Below are positions 1 to 12,282 of a DNA stretch of 64,000 nt, one piece after another. The notes below the pieces were generated by a model. That model was not told where the DNA came from. It did no database searches and saw only the letters and a program-made list of their open reading frames with translations. The stretch spans positions 29,150,001-29,214,000 of the forward strand of contig CM049410.1 of assembly GCA_026929865.2 (NCBI GenBank), given 5' to 3'. The stretch is from Hyperoplus lanceolatus. Taxonomy: Eukaryota > Chordata > Actinopteri > Uranoscopiformes > Ammodytidae. Position 1 is the stretch's first letter, and each line of letters opens with the position of its first letter. The translations under genes and the position numbers were made by a program.

Positions 1-56
1 GTGTGTGTATAAAAGAGGAGGGACCAAGTCTTTGTTTTGAATGTTTCAAGTATTTT

Positions 57-1651
57 TTGGAGTCAGTGATTCTGGAGAACGCTTGTTGTCAAAATCACTT
101 TTATTTATAATCAGTGAATATCGCTACCTGTCTGTACTGAGTGAATATCTCCTCATGATCCACTACCTGTCTGTACTGAGTGAATATCTCCTCATGATCC
201 ACTACCTGTCTGTACTGAGTGAATATCTCCTCATGATCCACTACCTGTCTGTACTGAGTGTCTGTCTCCTCATGATCCACTACCTGTCTGTACTGAGTGA
301 ATATCTCCTCATGATCCACTACCTGTCTGTACTGAGTGAATATCTCCTCATGATCCACTACCTGTCTGTACTGAGTGAATATCTCCTCATGATCCACTAC
401 CAGTCTGTACTGTGTGTCTGTCTCCTCATGATCCACTACCTGTCTGTACTGAGTGAATATCTCCTCATGATCCACTACCTGTCTGTACTGAGTGAATATC
501 TCCTCATGATCCACTACCTGTCTGTACTGAGTGAATATCTCCTCATGATCCACTACCTGTCTGTACTGTGTGAACATCTCCTCATGATCCACTACCTGTC
601 TGTACTGAGTGAATATCTCCTCATGATCCACTACCTGTCTGTACTGAATGAATATCTCCTCATGATCCACTACCTGTCTGTACTGAGTGAATATCTCCTC
701 ATGATCCACTACCAGTCTGTACTGTGTGTCTGTCTCCTCATGATCCACTACCTGTCTGTACTGAGTGAATATCTCCTCATGATCCACTACCTGTCTGTAC
801 TGAGTGAATATCTCCTCATGATCCACTACCTGTCTGTACTGAGTGAATATCTCCTCATGATCCACTACCTGTCTGTACTGTGTGAACATCTCCTCATGAT
901 CCACTACCTGTCTGTACTGAGTGAATATCTCCTCATGATCCACTACCTGTCTGTACTGAGTGAATATCTCCTCATGATCCACTACCTGTCTGTACTGTGT
1001 GTCTGTCTCCTCATGATCCACTACCTGTCTGTACTGAGTGAATATCTCCTCATGATCCACTACCTGTCTGTACTGAGTGAATATCTCCTCATGATCCACT
1101 ACCTGTCTGTACTGAGTGAATATCTCCTCATGATCCACTACCTGTCTGTACTGAGTGAATATCTCCTCATGATCCACTACCTGTCTGTACTGTGTGAATA
1201 TCTCCTCATGATCCACTACCTGTCTGTACTGAGTGAATATCTCCTCATGATCCACTACCTGTCTGTACTGAGTGAATATCTCCTCATGATCCACTACCTG
1301 TCTGTACTGTGTGAACATCTCCTCATGATCCACTACCTGTCTGTACTGAGTGAATATCTCCTCATGATCCACTACCTGTCTGTACTGAGTGAATATCTCC
1401 TCATGATCCACTACCTGTCTGTACTGAGTGTGAGCTGAAAGAAAAGTTTGGTGTTAATACTACACAGACTAGTAGGCTAAACGGGAATGTTTCTGGCTAT
1501 CCCCCTTTCGTTAGCATTCCCTGGGTATTAACACTGGATATTTCAGCGCACACACAGTACAGACAGGTAGCAGATCATGAGGAGATGTTCACTGATTTTA
1601 ACAAAAAGTGATTTTGTCAACAAACATTCTCGAGAATCGCTGACTGCACCT
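57..1651. mobile_element. Inverted-repeat (MITE-like) element carrying an internal minisatellite
   Basis: The left side (about 57-170) and the right side (about 1555-1651) are inverted copies: both carry the series gtcagtgattct, then tcaaaatcact, then atcagtgaa(t/c)at, on opposite strands. The right end reads, on the minus strand, TTAAAGGTGCAGTCAGCGA, which resembles the TTAAAGGTGCCA ends of the small MITE at 9185-9365. One arm-like copy of the same family lies at 26523-26600. No transposase is present, so I infer a nonautonomous element. The left end is poorly defined. Confidence 0.6.
122..1432. repeat. 39-bp minisatellite, about 33 copies
   Basis: A 39-bp unit (ctacctgtctgtactgagtg followed by aatatctcctcatgatcca) is repeated head to tail about 33 times with few differences. 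Because 39 is divisible by three and no stop occurs in the unit, both strands show long open frames; these are not genes. Variant units (tgtgtgtctgtct, tgtgaacatct, gaatgaatatct) recur in order, giving a higher-order pattern of about 7-8 units. A single unrepeated unit sits in the right arm of the host element near 1560-1600. Confidence 0.95.
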
Positions 1652-2365
1652 TTAATGAGCTATAAACAACGTCTCGCCTTTCCTCTTCGGCCACAAATAC
1701 AATGATTACGCAGTTATTTGTCTTTAAATCCACAGTCTCTGCTATTTTTATTATTTCATTTACGTTAACAGGTGTTGTACCGAAAGTTGTGATGTATCTG
1801 AATGTGTGACCTGCTGTTGTTATTGATCAGGCCAGTGAGTCTTATAGTGAAATATAGGATATGTTTAAACGTTGGTCCATAGCGCAAAAACGTAGTAGTT
1901 TCACAAAATTGGCGCTGAAATTGTAAGATTAAAGAAAGAAAAAGAGAGTGAATAACCAACCCCAGTATCCCAGTGAAAGGAGTGAGGCTAACAATGCTAC
2001 ACAACAATGTGACTGTTTAACACATAACGGTTAGCTTCGGCGAGCTAACTAGGCCTTACATATCCGCTTTTCAGCCACTTTTCTTACAAACTCATGAGTC
2101 AAAACGTTCAGTAACACTTCACACGCTTTCTGTGAATTGGTCTGACGTCGTAGTGTTAGTATAAATCGAGTTTAATATTAAATATAAAGATATGAACGGT
2201 TGGAAACTTACGCTCGAGCTTCGGACATTCTTGTTTTGAAATATTCGCGGTGACACGAGCGGAGCTGATTGGCCGCCTGACGATGACGTAGGAGCGAGTT
2301 GGTCCAATCCAGGATCAGCATTCATTCAATTAGAACTTTATTTATTGTAAAGTTTACAGAGCAAC
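1652..2365. other. No gene seen
   Basis: Unique-looking, moderately AT-rich sequence. The open frames are short, lack splice context, and match no family I recognise. Confidence 0.5.
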
Positions 2366-2466
<101 letters not shown>

Positions 2467-2574
2467 CTCAAATCAACACGTGAAAAATGTTTTGGCAACT
2501 TAATTTTTATTTATGAACATATTAGTCAATATTTTTTGCTGTTGAAAAAAAAAAAAAATATTTTATTTTTTTTT

Positions 2575-2583
<9 letters not shown>

Positions 2584-2636
<53 letters not shown>

Positions 2637-2640
2637 TATA
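2584..2640. repeat. (TA)n microsatellite
   Basis: Alternating TA over roughly 50 bases inside a longer AT-rich block (2530-2650). Confidence 0.9.
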
Positions 2641-2649
2641 TTTTTTATA

Positions 2650-3530
2650 AAGAACAAACACACAAATAAAACTGTAAAAAAAATACAAAACAAAAGACAA
2701 AATAAAACAAAAAAACTAACATGGCGTCCTCTACAGGTTCCTAAGGACTTCCAATTACATTGTTTATATTAAAGGCAAATGTTAAGCAGGAAATAAAAAG
2801 TCCACGAGGTGTCATGTAGGTCCCTTCAGTACTGTTATATAGTCCAGGAGAGGCTGACATATCTGTTTAAACTTCTCTGCTTTCCCTGAGATCTCATAAC
2901 GAATTTTCTCCATATATACAATTTAAATCATTCAATATTATTCTGTACATTTCTTTGTTATATTGTTATATGGACATATTGTTCTGAATGTTCGCTTGCT
3001 ATTATTATTATTTGTAATATTGTAACGCTTTGGCAACACTGTTTGTTCACCAGAGTAATAATGCCAATAAAGCTTTCTTGAATTGTATTGAAAAAGTAGG
3101 ATAACACTCGGAGAAAACACCATAAAACAATACAAACAATATTATAGAGTAATAACCAACTACAGAGCATGTGCAGCTTAAGCAGAAGTGAAATGTGCTG
3201 ATTCAGTGTAAATATCAATAATGTGGTGGAGTCTGACACTAAATCCGTGAAGTGAACAGAAGGCTATTTGATAAATACAGCTCTGGACCACTCCAAATAT
3301 TCATTGTCTCTCATTTTACTATTGAGAGGCATCTGTTTGAGTAGAATGAACATTTTGGTTTTATTCTATAAACTATTGACAACATTTCTACCAAATTCTT
3401 ATTTGTCATTAAGAGCGTTTCCATTAAGTGATGTAGAGATGAAGATTTAAGGAAAATCCAGACTGGTCTCTTCATTTTTTCCGGAGCTGTGTGTGTGTGT
3501 GTATGTTTGTTTGTTTGTTTGTTTGTTTGT
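2650..3530. other. 3' flank of the 3.7-kb gene; shared with 14.1 kb; LINE-like tail
   Basis: No gene is seen. The piece at about 3136-3250 (gcttaagcagaagtgaaatg, then aaatatcaataatgtggtgg and gagtctgaca) matches 14118-14262 and lies in the same position relative to the paralogous last exon, so the duplication that made the 14.4-kb fragment included downstream DNA. At 3060-3090 the run atgccaataaagctttcttg resembles the 3' tail of a fish non-LTR element. Confidence 0.5.
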
Positions 3531-3532
3531 GT

Positions 3533-3535
<3 letters not shown>

Positions 3536-3604
<69 letters not shown>
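3536..3604. repeat. (AT)n microsatellite
   Basis: About 34 AT dinucleotides preceded by a short TTTG/GT-rich tract. Confidence 0.95.
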
Positions 3605-3609
<5 letters not shown>

Positions 3610-3720
3610 GATGGAGAGAGAGAGAGGCAGGCCGATATTCATAATTATCCCCACCAGTTTTAGAATCAAGCGTCACATACTCCTCCAGCCATAAGGTCTA
3701 TAGACTCATCAGCCTTCCTC

Positions 3721-5824
3721 TCAGTTGATCTGAAAGGAGCCTCTCTGATTAACCAGCTCCTGCAGGTTGTTTTTCACACCACTAAAGTACTGCTCAATCT
3801 CACTCTTCTGCCCGCCGTACCTGTGTTCATAATAAGCTTTTAGATATGTATCATAACTGCCACCAAGAATTGGAAGGCCATACGTTTTTCCACGTTCATC
3901 TTTAAATGCTTGACCATAACCCGGATGGCCATATTGAATACGCCTGCACTTTCCCTCCACCATCTCCCTGTGCTTTGTGGACAGCAGGTCCAGGTCGCTC
4001 CTGTACGTAGAGAGGAGTCTCTCCACAGGACCCAGGCTTTGGTTCCCTCCCAGTCTCACCTGGTGAATCAGCAGCTGGATGTGGAAGGCTGCCCCGTTCA
4101 CCCAGGCCTTCAGAGCCTGGTTGGTCATGTGTCCGTCCCTCACCTAGGAGAGAGGGAGGGAGGGAGTGAGATAGATACAGTATCTCACAAAAGTGAGTAC
4201 ACCCCTCACATTTCTTCACATTTTTCTTTATATCTTTCCATGCGACAACACTGAATAAATGACACTTTGATACAATGTAAAGTAGTCAGTGTACAGCTTG
4301 TATAACAGTGTAAATTTACTGTCCCCTCAAAATAACTCGACACACAGCCATTAATGTCTAAACTGCTGGCAACAAAAGTGAGTACACCCCTTAGAAAAGA
4401 TGTCCAAATTGGGCCCAAAGTGTCAATATTTTGTTTTGCCATCATTATTTTCTAGCACTGCCTTAACCCTCTTGGGCATGTAGTTCACTAGAGCTTCACA
4501 GGTTGCCACTGGAACCCTCTTCTACCCATTCATGACGACATCAAGGAGCTGGTGGATATTAGAGTCCTTGCGCTCCTCCATCTCCCGTTTGAGGATGCCC
4601 CAAAGATGCTCAATAGGGTTTAAGACTGGAGACATGCTTGGCCAGTCCATAACCTTTACCCTCAGCTTCTTTAGCAAGCCAGTGGTCGTTCGGAGGTGTG
4701 TTTGGGGTCGTTATCATGTTGCAGTACTGCCCTGCGGCCCAGTTTATGAAGGGAGGGGATCATGCTCTGCTTCAGTATGTCACAGTACATGTTAGAATTC
4801 AATGAACTGTAGATCCCCAGTGCTGGCAGCACTCATGCAGCCCCAGACCATGACACTCCAACCACCATGTTGACTATAGGCAAGACACACTTGTCTTTGT
4901 ACTCCTCACCTGGTTGCGCTCCACACTCTTAACACCATCTGAACCAAATAAATGTATCTTGGTCTCATCAGACCACAGGACATGGTTGCAGTAATCCATG
5001 TCCGTAGTCTGTTTGTCTTCAGCAAACTTTTTGTGGGGTTTCTTGTGCTCATCTTTAGAATAGGCTTCCTTCTGGGATGACAGCCATGTAGACCAGTATG
5101 ATGCAGAGTGGGCGTATGGTCTGAGCACTGACAGGTTGACCCCCCACCCCTTCAAGCCCTTCAGCAATGCTGGCGCACTCATACGTCTATTTTCCAAAGC
5201 CAACCTCTGTGTACGACGCGACCACGTGCACTCAACCTTCGTAAACTGGGCGCAGGGTGGTATTGCAACATGATAACGACCCCAAACACACCTCCAAGAC
5301 GACCAGTGGCTTGCTAAAAAGCTGAGGGTAAAGGTTATGGCTGGCCAAACATGTCTCCAGACCTAAACCCTATTGAGCACTTTGGGGCATCCTCAAACAG
5401 AAGGTGGAGGAGCGCAAGGTCTTTAATATCCACCAGCTCTGTGTGCTGTCATAAATGGGTGGAAGAGGGTTCCAGTTGCAACCTGTGAAGCTCTAGTGAA
5501 CTACATGCCCAAGAGGGTTAAGGCAGTGCTAGAAAATAATGATGGCAAAGCAAAATATTTACACTTTGGGCATTTGTAAAATTTTTCTAAGGGGTGTACT
5601 CACTTTTGTTGCAGCAGTTTAGACATTAATGGCTGTGTGTCGAGTTATTTTGAGGGGACAGTAAATTTACACTGTTATACAAGCTGTACACTGACTACTT
5701 TACATTGTATCAAAGTGTCATTTCTTCAGTGTTGTCCCATGGAAAGATATAAAGAAAATGTGAAGAAAGTGAGGGGTGACTCACTTTTGTGAGAACTGTA
5801 TATAGTAGATAGATGATGATAGAT

Positions 5825-5910
<86 letters not shown>

Positions 5911-5953
5911 GTGTCCGTTCCTCACCTAGGAGAGAGGGAGTGAGTGAGTGAGG

Positions 5954-6049
<96 letters not shown>

Positions 6050-6389
6050 GTGCGTCCCTCACCATGGAGTTCTTCAGCTTGGTGATGGCGGTGCTCAGCT
6101 GGCCTTCAATCCGCTCCAGGTCTATCAGCAGCCGGGCGCTGTTGTTTAAATGCATGGTGCATCTCTTCAGGCACTCGTCGATCTGATCCCAGACCTCGGA
6201 GGCCTTCTCCTCTGCAAACACACATCTCAGAGCGTCTTTCATGCTCTCCTCAGGCGGACTGAAGGAAACGATATCAATGAGGATGGCGATGGCGAGCGCT
6301 CCGAGGCCTGCCAGCTGAGCAGCTGACAAACCAGCTAGCTTCTCCACTAGGCTCTTGGTCCAGTCTGCAGCACAGTCACCCGCCGCCAT
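3721..6389 (-). CDS. Two-exon gene of unknown function, 249 aa
   Basis: Exon 1 runs 6389..6063 (109 codons; ATG in tctcctctgctcg antisense context, reads [12 protein letters not shown]) and ends ATG|GTGAGG, a good donor. Exon 2 runs 4143..3721 (140 codons plus stop) after a TCTCCTAG acceptor. Both junctions are phase 0 and join as [14 protein letters not shown]. Residues about 17-40 ([20 protein letters not shown]) are hydrophobic and could be membrane-inserting; the rest is predicted mostly helical and charged, with a basic, Tyr/Gly-rich C-terminal third ending SFQIN. There is no signal peptide. The family was not recognised. A decayed copy of exon 2 at 14425-14740 retains [12 protein letters not shown] and [10 protein letters not shown], showing that this is a conserved duplicated coding exon. 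Its intron holds a palindromic Tc1 derivative and GATA arrays. A 5' untranslated exon upstream of 6430 is possible (ttcttcag acceptor-like) but not shown. Confidence 0.72.
4178..5798. mobile_element. Palindromic Tc1/mariner derivative
   Basis: The element is 1621 bp, bounded by TA on both sides, with ends starting CAGT...TCACAAAAGTGAGTACACC. The inverted arms are very long: 4178-4745 and 5243-5798. Each arm holds not only the terminal repeat (about 210 bp) but also the C-terminal transposase coding region (the DPKHTS and [12 protein letters not shown] region), once on each strand. The 0.5-kb loop (4746-5242) has the central transposase part on the minus strand ([13 protein letters not shown]). 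So two copies of one end were joined head to head. No complete transposase remains. Confidence 0.85.
4874..5203 (-). pseudogene. Tc1 transposase fragment (centre)
   Basis: The minus-strand frame contains [20 protein letters not shown], the first catalytic-Asp region of Tc1 DDE transposases (SDE motif). The helix-turn-helix N-terminus is missing, and the continuation into the C-terminal part is interrupted. It lies in the loop of the palindromic element, so it cannot encode an active enzyme. Confidence 0.8.
5803..6050. repeat. Two (GATA)n arrays around a duplicated splice acceptor
   Basis: GATA arrays lie at about 5815-5910 and 5956-6048. Between them (5911-5950) is a copy of the exon 2 start region of the neighbouring gene: acceptor CTCTCCTAG followed by GTGAGGAACGGACAC, matching 4130-4165. 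It is probably a leftover of a local duplication. Confidence 0.85.
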
Positions 6390-6436
6390 TCTCCTCTGCT
6401 CGTAGTGTCTTTTCAGGTGGTCTGAAGAATTCAGAC

Positions 6437-6551
<115 letters not shown>

Positions 6552-6667
6552 TTTATTCATCCCCTAGGTAAATGTAGGTATCCAGTATCTCTTGTAAACA
6601 GTAACATATGCAAAGTCAGAAAAATAAGTCAATAAAAAGTGGGCCCTGTTATTTAAATTGTGAAGAG

Positions 6668-6789
<122 letters not shown>

Positions 6790-6935
6790 TCTAATGGCTG
6801 TGAGGACAAAGGATGCTCTGTACCTAAAGAACATCTTGAGGTTTCTGTTGACGGTCATATCTGGGCCCCGGTCCAGACGACTCTCAAAATCCTCCACGCT
6901 GCTAACAGAAGTACCCATGTTGTTGCTGTCAGACT

Positions 6936-7013
6936 AGATAGATATAGATATAGATATAGATAGATAGATAGATAGATATAGATAGATTTATAGATATATA
7001 GATAGATAGATAT

Positions 7014-7110
<97 letters not shown>
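6936..7110. repeat. (GATA)n microsatellite, compound
   Basis: GATATA-rich start, then a long GATA run. Confidence 0.95.
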
Positions 7111-7112
<2 letters not shown>

Positions 7113-7199
7113 TGTTGTTGTCAGATTAGATCAAAGATGGAGGGTGTAGTTTGCTGTGTCACTGCAACACACAAACACAACAAACTGTAACAGGGTGGT

Positions 7200-7280
7200 T
7201 AGCAGGCAGGCAGGGAGGGAGGGAGGGAGGGAGCAGGGAGGCAGGCAGGGAGGGGGGGAGGGAGGGAGGGAGGGAGGGAG
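7200..7280. repeat. (GGGA)n / GCAG simple repeat
   Basis: Purine-rich simple repeat abutting the LTR remnant that follows. Confidence 0.9.
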
Positions 7281-7612
7281 GACCCAGATGCAGACCGTTC
7301 AAGAAAATGCTCATTTATTTAGCTCCAAAATGACAAGGAAAGCAAAAATACAGGGAAGGCAAGAGGGCCACAGAGAACTCACCAACACGCACAATGCAAA
7401 GACACAGAACAATGACACACAGGGAGATAAATACACACACACAAGACAGGCAGACAACGAGGGACAGGTGAAACACATTAGGGGAGGGAGAGCAGTAATC
7501 ACACAGGAGGGAAACTAGACAGGACATGGGGAGGAACGAGACAGACAGACCAAAATAAAACAGGAAACCCGGGAAACACCAAAACAAGACAAGACAAAGA
7601 CAGACCATGGTT
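7278..7612 (-). mobile_element. Truncated LTR, same family as 51433-51779
   Basis: The reverse complement follows the solo LTR at 51433-51779 closely: ccatggtctgtctttgtctt start, then cctgttttattttg, cctcctgtgtgat and gtctgcatctgggtcc near the end. The terminal TGT and the 3' end of the LTR are missing; one side is replaced by the GGGA repeat. No coding region is attached. Confidence 0.7.
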
Positions 7613-7977
7613 GTGTTCTGAATCTCATACTTTCTACTATATAGTATGTAGAAAAAAGATTTCGGATGTCCCGATTCTTGTGGCCAGATTTAGGATGGTT
7701 AGAAGTACCCGGATGTCCTACTTCATGCGGCCAAGATTGTTAGTGTTGAAAACTGCATCCTATTTGGGCGATTCTGACCCACAATCCAGTGCGCACGTGA
7801 AGTGACGTAAAATCGACGAAGCCTCCATATGAAAACAAACAGGGATGAAACGGATATAAAAGCAAGAGGCAAGATCAAGGAGCCATGTTATGATGAAATA
7901 AGAGAGGAGGAGATTCGGAACGCAACCCATGACACAAACAGTGAACATTTTATTCAATATTACTTATAACACATGAA

Positions 7978-8031
<54 letters not shown>

Positions 8032-8478
8032 ATGGTCACTGTGTCAGGCTGCTGATGTCATCAAGAAGGAGTTGCTAGATTATAGGAAAGTAAACAGACT
8101 ATGTGGCCTGAACATAGATAGTACTCAAAAAAATAAACAAAAAAACAGCAGTTGGCTACACAGAAATGATTCTGTCGACCAATCCACAGACTGCAGTGTG
8201 TAGCCCCACCCCTTTTGGGACGGCTTATGTCTTTATATGTCCATGCTTGGCACCCCAACCAAAAGGGTGATACACATTAGATAAGGCACGGTTCGTTAAA
8301 CACGGCGCATGTACAAACTTTTCACAATGCAAATTAATCGAAACTAATTCGTATCTATGTGCGCCGAATTTCTATCTGTGTTGACTTCAGATATTAAGAG
8401 AGACTATTCCGTGTCCTCCCTTCCTCTGCTCTACCGTTACTTTCTGTGGGTGTGGTTGATGTTTTAGTAACACATACA
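7613..8478. other. No gene; MITE debris and CT/CA repeats
   Basis: About 7620-7800 (catactttctactatatagt, gtacccggatgtcctacttc) resembles the MITE class at 51834-52612 in style but cannot be aligned fully by eye. A (TC)n(AC)n tract lies at about 7980-8030. No coding region is supported. Confidence 0.45.
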
Positions 8479-8526
8479 GAGAGAGAGAGAGAGAGAGAGA
8501 GAGCGTGACTTGCTATATTATAACAA

Positions 8527-8610
<84 letters not shown>

Positions 8611-8640
8611 AGTGAGAGAGAGAGAGAGAAAGATAAATAA
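8479..8640. repeat. (GA)n and (GT)n microsatellites
   Basis: (GA)n at 8479-8503, (GT)n at 8531-8608, and more GA at 8613-8630. Confidence 0.95.
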
Positions 8641-9142
<502 letters not shown>

Positions 9143-9184
9143 TGTCAGTCTGGTGTTATTGTTTTTACAGTCTGGATTACTTGA

Positions 9185-9365
9185 TTAAAGGTGCCAAGGA
9201 AGAACTTTAAAATATTTCTGAAACAGTCAAATTTTTCCTCTGATGATCATAATTTACCTGTAGTAGCAAACGAGACCATAGGTGCAAAGAATACCATTCA
9301 TATTGTTTTTCTTATTGCCTTTGTCATCGGTACCCTCACCCAGGAACAACAGCTGGCACCTTTAA
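9185..9365. mobile_element. 181-bp MITE with TTAA ends
   Basis: The ends TTAAAGGTGCCA and TGGCACCTTTAA are perfect inverted repeats that include TTAA at both outer edges. There is no coding capacity. The ends resemble the right end of the element at 57-1651. Confidence 0.65.
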
Positions 9366-10346
9366 GTTGTATTATTGTGCCATGCGTAAACATTATGCCC
9401 GCCCCAAGAAGGCTTAAAGGAGCAGTGTGTCGAATGCCGAAAAAACTAAAAAGTTGCAGTCTGGCCAACGTTTTGCTTGCTGGTAATTCCAACTGCGTGT
9501 CAGGGTCTGTGTACCACCAGCACCAACCACATTTAAAGGTGAGGTAAGCGATTTATTTATGTTAATATAACTGTTAAATCACTCTTCATTCATACAGTGA
9601 TCACTTATATAGTGTGCGCGTTTCATAAAGCCGATCTCTCAGTCACCCGCTCTGCATGTAGTCGGCAAATAAACTTTTCGGGGCTCCGTCAGAAGAGAGA
9701 ACGCTACAAACCGGCACCCGTCTCACTGCCGGTGCACGTGCAGAGCGACAGATGGGTGAATGTTTATGTGTCTACAATGGCGGAGAAGGTAAAAATCCTT
9801 CCCAATGTCTGTTTTGATGGTTTTTATCATGTTTTATCACACTTACTTATCTGAGATGATGCTAGATAACTCGCTCTTAAGACCCAATCATTAATGTGGA
9901 CATGGGGACGGATGCTAACTGCAGTAACTGACAGGAAGTTCCGCTTACTGAACCTTTAAGTCTGAATTCTGAATATGAGAAAAGTTACATTTGAGTTACA
10001 CATTCAAATATACCCCTAAGCTGGGGTAAAGTGAGACACAAGATTACTTTTTTTTTTAAACAATCCTATTTTCACTGCCTTTCGTCCTGAATACATCCTG
10101 ATCATTTCTATTGCTTGGAAACATCCTGAATTAATGGGAAATGTGTCAATTTTACTGATAAATCATTGTAGCTCGCTCAGAGGGGAGCAAATGTAAAAAG
10201 TGTCTAACTTTACCCCACTCTCCCCTACATTAAAACACACACATTGGACCTCTTAATCTCATGCTTATTTATTTTGATATAGACAGTATGCAGACATTAG
10301 GATAAATAAACCCAAATCGATTAAAGTTTGAAATATGGATAATTAT
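9366..10346. other. No gene; possible further TTAAAGGT-bounded repeat
   Basis: TTAAAGGTGAGG near 9537 and GAACCTTTAA near 9950 could bound a second TTAA-type element, but only about 8 bp of the ends are inverted. No coding sequence is supported. Confidence 0.4.
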
Positions 10347-10350
10347 TTAA

Positions 10351-12278
10351 AGAGGACCTATGATGCTTTTTGACTTGTATGACCTATAAACGTTGTTATG
10401 GTGAGAACACACCGGGCGCGTTGGGTGTGGTGGACGCGTTGAAAAATCCTATTTTTGCATAGGGAACCATTGGTTGGGGGGGATCCGTGGCCGCGCAAAG
10501 CGTTGCTTTGGGCGCTTTGGCTGCCAAAGCGTCAAAAGCGTCACCGCGCCGGCAAAGCGTCAAAAAGCGTCACCGCGCCGGCAAAGCGTCAAAAAAGATG
10601 AAAATATTGAACTTTCAACGCTCCGGCGCGTGACATTTAGCCGCGTTGGCCAATCAGCGGTGAGCTTGACCCTACGTCACTGGCAGAGAGCCGGAGGACA
10701 GAAAAATCTGAGACAAAATGGAGGCGCAAATAATCACCGCTGTGTGTGCGAGACCGTGACAACACAGAGGCAAACACCGAGTAGGAAATGTATTTACGGC
10801 TGGCTGCCTGGTGCTGTATGAAGCCGCTCGGGGTTACAAGACGTGGGGAAAGTGAACCAGGAGCAAATAATCACCGCTGTGTGTGCGAGACTGTATAAAC
10901 ACCGTGGAGGAAATGCGGCTGGCTGGTGATATGAAGCCGCTCGGGTGGGGAAAGTGAGCCAGGAGAATGGGCTTCCTGGTTAATTCAGTGAATATGTGTG
11001 GCTGTGCTTAAGCCGATAAACCAAGTTAGCACCGGTCGGATAGCGTTAGCTAACTCACCCGGCTGTGTGCGGCCACCACCTCCATATAATGAACCCAAAC
11101 ATAACGGCTAAGTCCGGGGAACTTTCACAACGAGTACAGCGAAGCACCGGTGTTTATGCCTGCCCTATAAACTATCTACGCCAGCCACGGTCCCGTCACA
11201 GCCAGGTAATGTAGGCTACTTGCCTTTATTTTCTACTGCCCTGTGCACAATGCTGCTGTAAATGTGTTTGGTATGGTGCTGCCTTGCTGTTTGTGTTCAT
11301 TTCCGGTGGCGTGAATCTGCAATGCTGTTTTAAGGCTATTTGTTCCGTTCACTTGCTGTTTATTTGTTTTTTGGCACAATTGTTGGCGTGTAGTTGTTGT
11401 TTTTGTGTGGACATGAACGCTGTTGTGTCGGGTCGCTGATCGCAGCCATGGTTGATTAGGGGAATAAATATATCGGGGAGACTAGCTGCGTAGCTCCGTT
11501 CCTCGGACTCCCACAAAAGATAGAGCCAGCGATGGGGATTATCTCAGCCATGGTTGATCAGCAATAGAAAAAGCAGGGGAAAATAAGTTTCGGGCGGGCT
11601 CATCTACGTAGGCCATGGGGCGTTGCTTTTGGGGCGTTGGACAATTTTTCACAAAATGACCACGCGCCAGATCGCGCGTGGTCGCTTGCCCAAAGCCCAA
11701 CGCCCCGGTGTGTTCTCAGCTTTATGATGATTCATAGTCATGCTTAACCATACTAAATTATCAAATAATGACTTACATGCATTTCGACGTATTCCCTGCT
11801 GACCGTCTGGGGTGTCTGTGCAGAGCACTAAACACTATTCTAGCCAGTCGAGAAGTCACGTCTTCAAAGCGGTCTACCCTTTCATAATTTGTGACGTCGC
11901 ATAAAACTTTGTGACGTCTCCACGCGGATGTTTCCATGTATGGTAATGCTGTCACTTCCCTGTTTGCGTCTGCCTCGACCCTTATAGGTTCATGCTCGCG
12001 CTTCCCGCCACTGAAAGTGTTCCGGAAGGAAGGTAACCAATCACAACGGAGTGGGGTTTGCAGGAGGGGGGGAGGGGGAGCGGAGATGGCCGAAGCACAG
12101 GCGGAGGGAGCCGAAGCACACACACTCAAGTGTTGACAGGATGTGCTGGATCGCCAAAATAAGAGAAAGAGCTTCCCAAAAATCTACATAGTTTTTTGTG
12201 ATGTGATTCGTGTCAGGTTGCTCTATAGCAGTGTAAAACAAGAAATTAAGACCAGAAAAGTAGCATAATAGGTCCTCT
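10351..12278. mobile_element. TTAA-flanked nonautonomous DNA transposon, 1.9 kb
   Basis: The ends AGAGGACCTATGATGC (10351) and, inverted, AGAGGACCTATTATGC (to 12278) are flanked by TTAA on both sides (10347-10350, 12279-12282). TTAA targets suggest a piggyBac- or Kolobok-type mobiliser. There is no transposase. A second GC-rich element is nested at about 10401-11721. Confidence 0.75.
10401..11721. mobile_element. Nested GC-rich MITE, 1.3 kb
   Basis: The ends tgagaacacaccgggcgcg and, inverted, tgagaacacaccggggcg are flanked by TTATG on both sides (10396-10400, 11722-11726), read here as a 5-bp target duplication. The interior has a roughly 30-bp tandem repeat (caaagcgtcaaaaagcgtca, 10519-10590) and a direct duplication of about 140 bp (gcaaataatcaccgctgtgt at about 10726 and 10863). 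No transposase frame was found. Confidence 0.65.
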
Positions 12279-12282
12279 TTAA

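Noticed and set aside
41-1438. Long open frames on both strands
   Set aside because: They are produced by a stop-free 39-bp minisatellite unit; no start, splice or family context.
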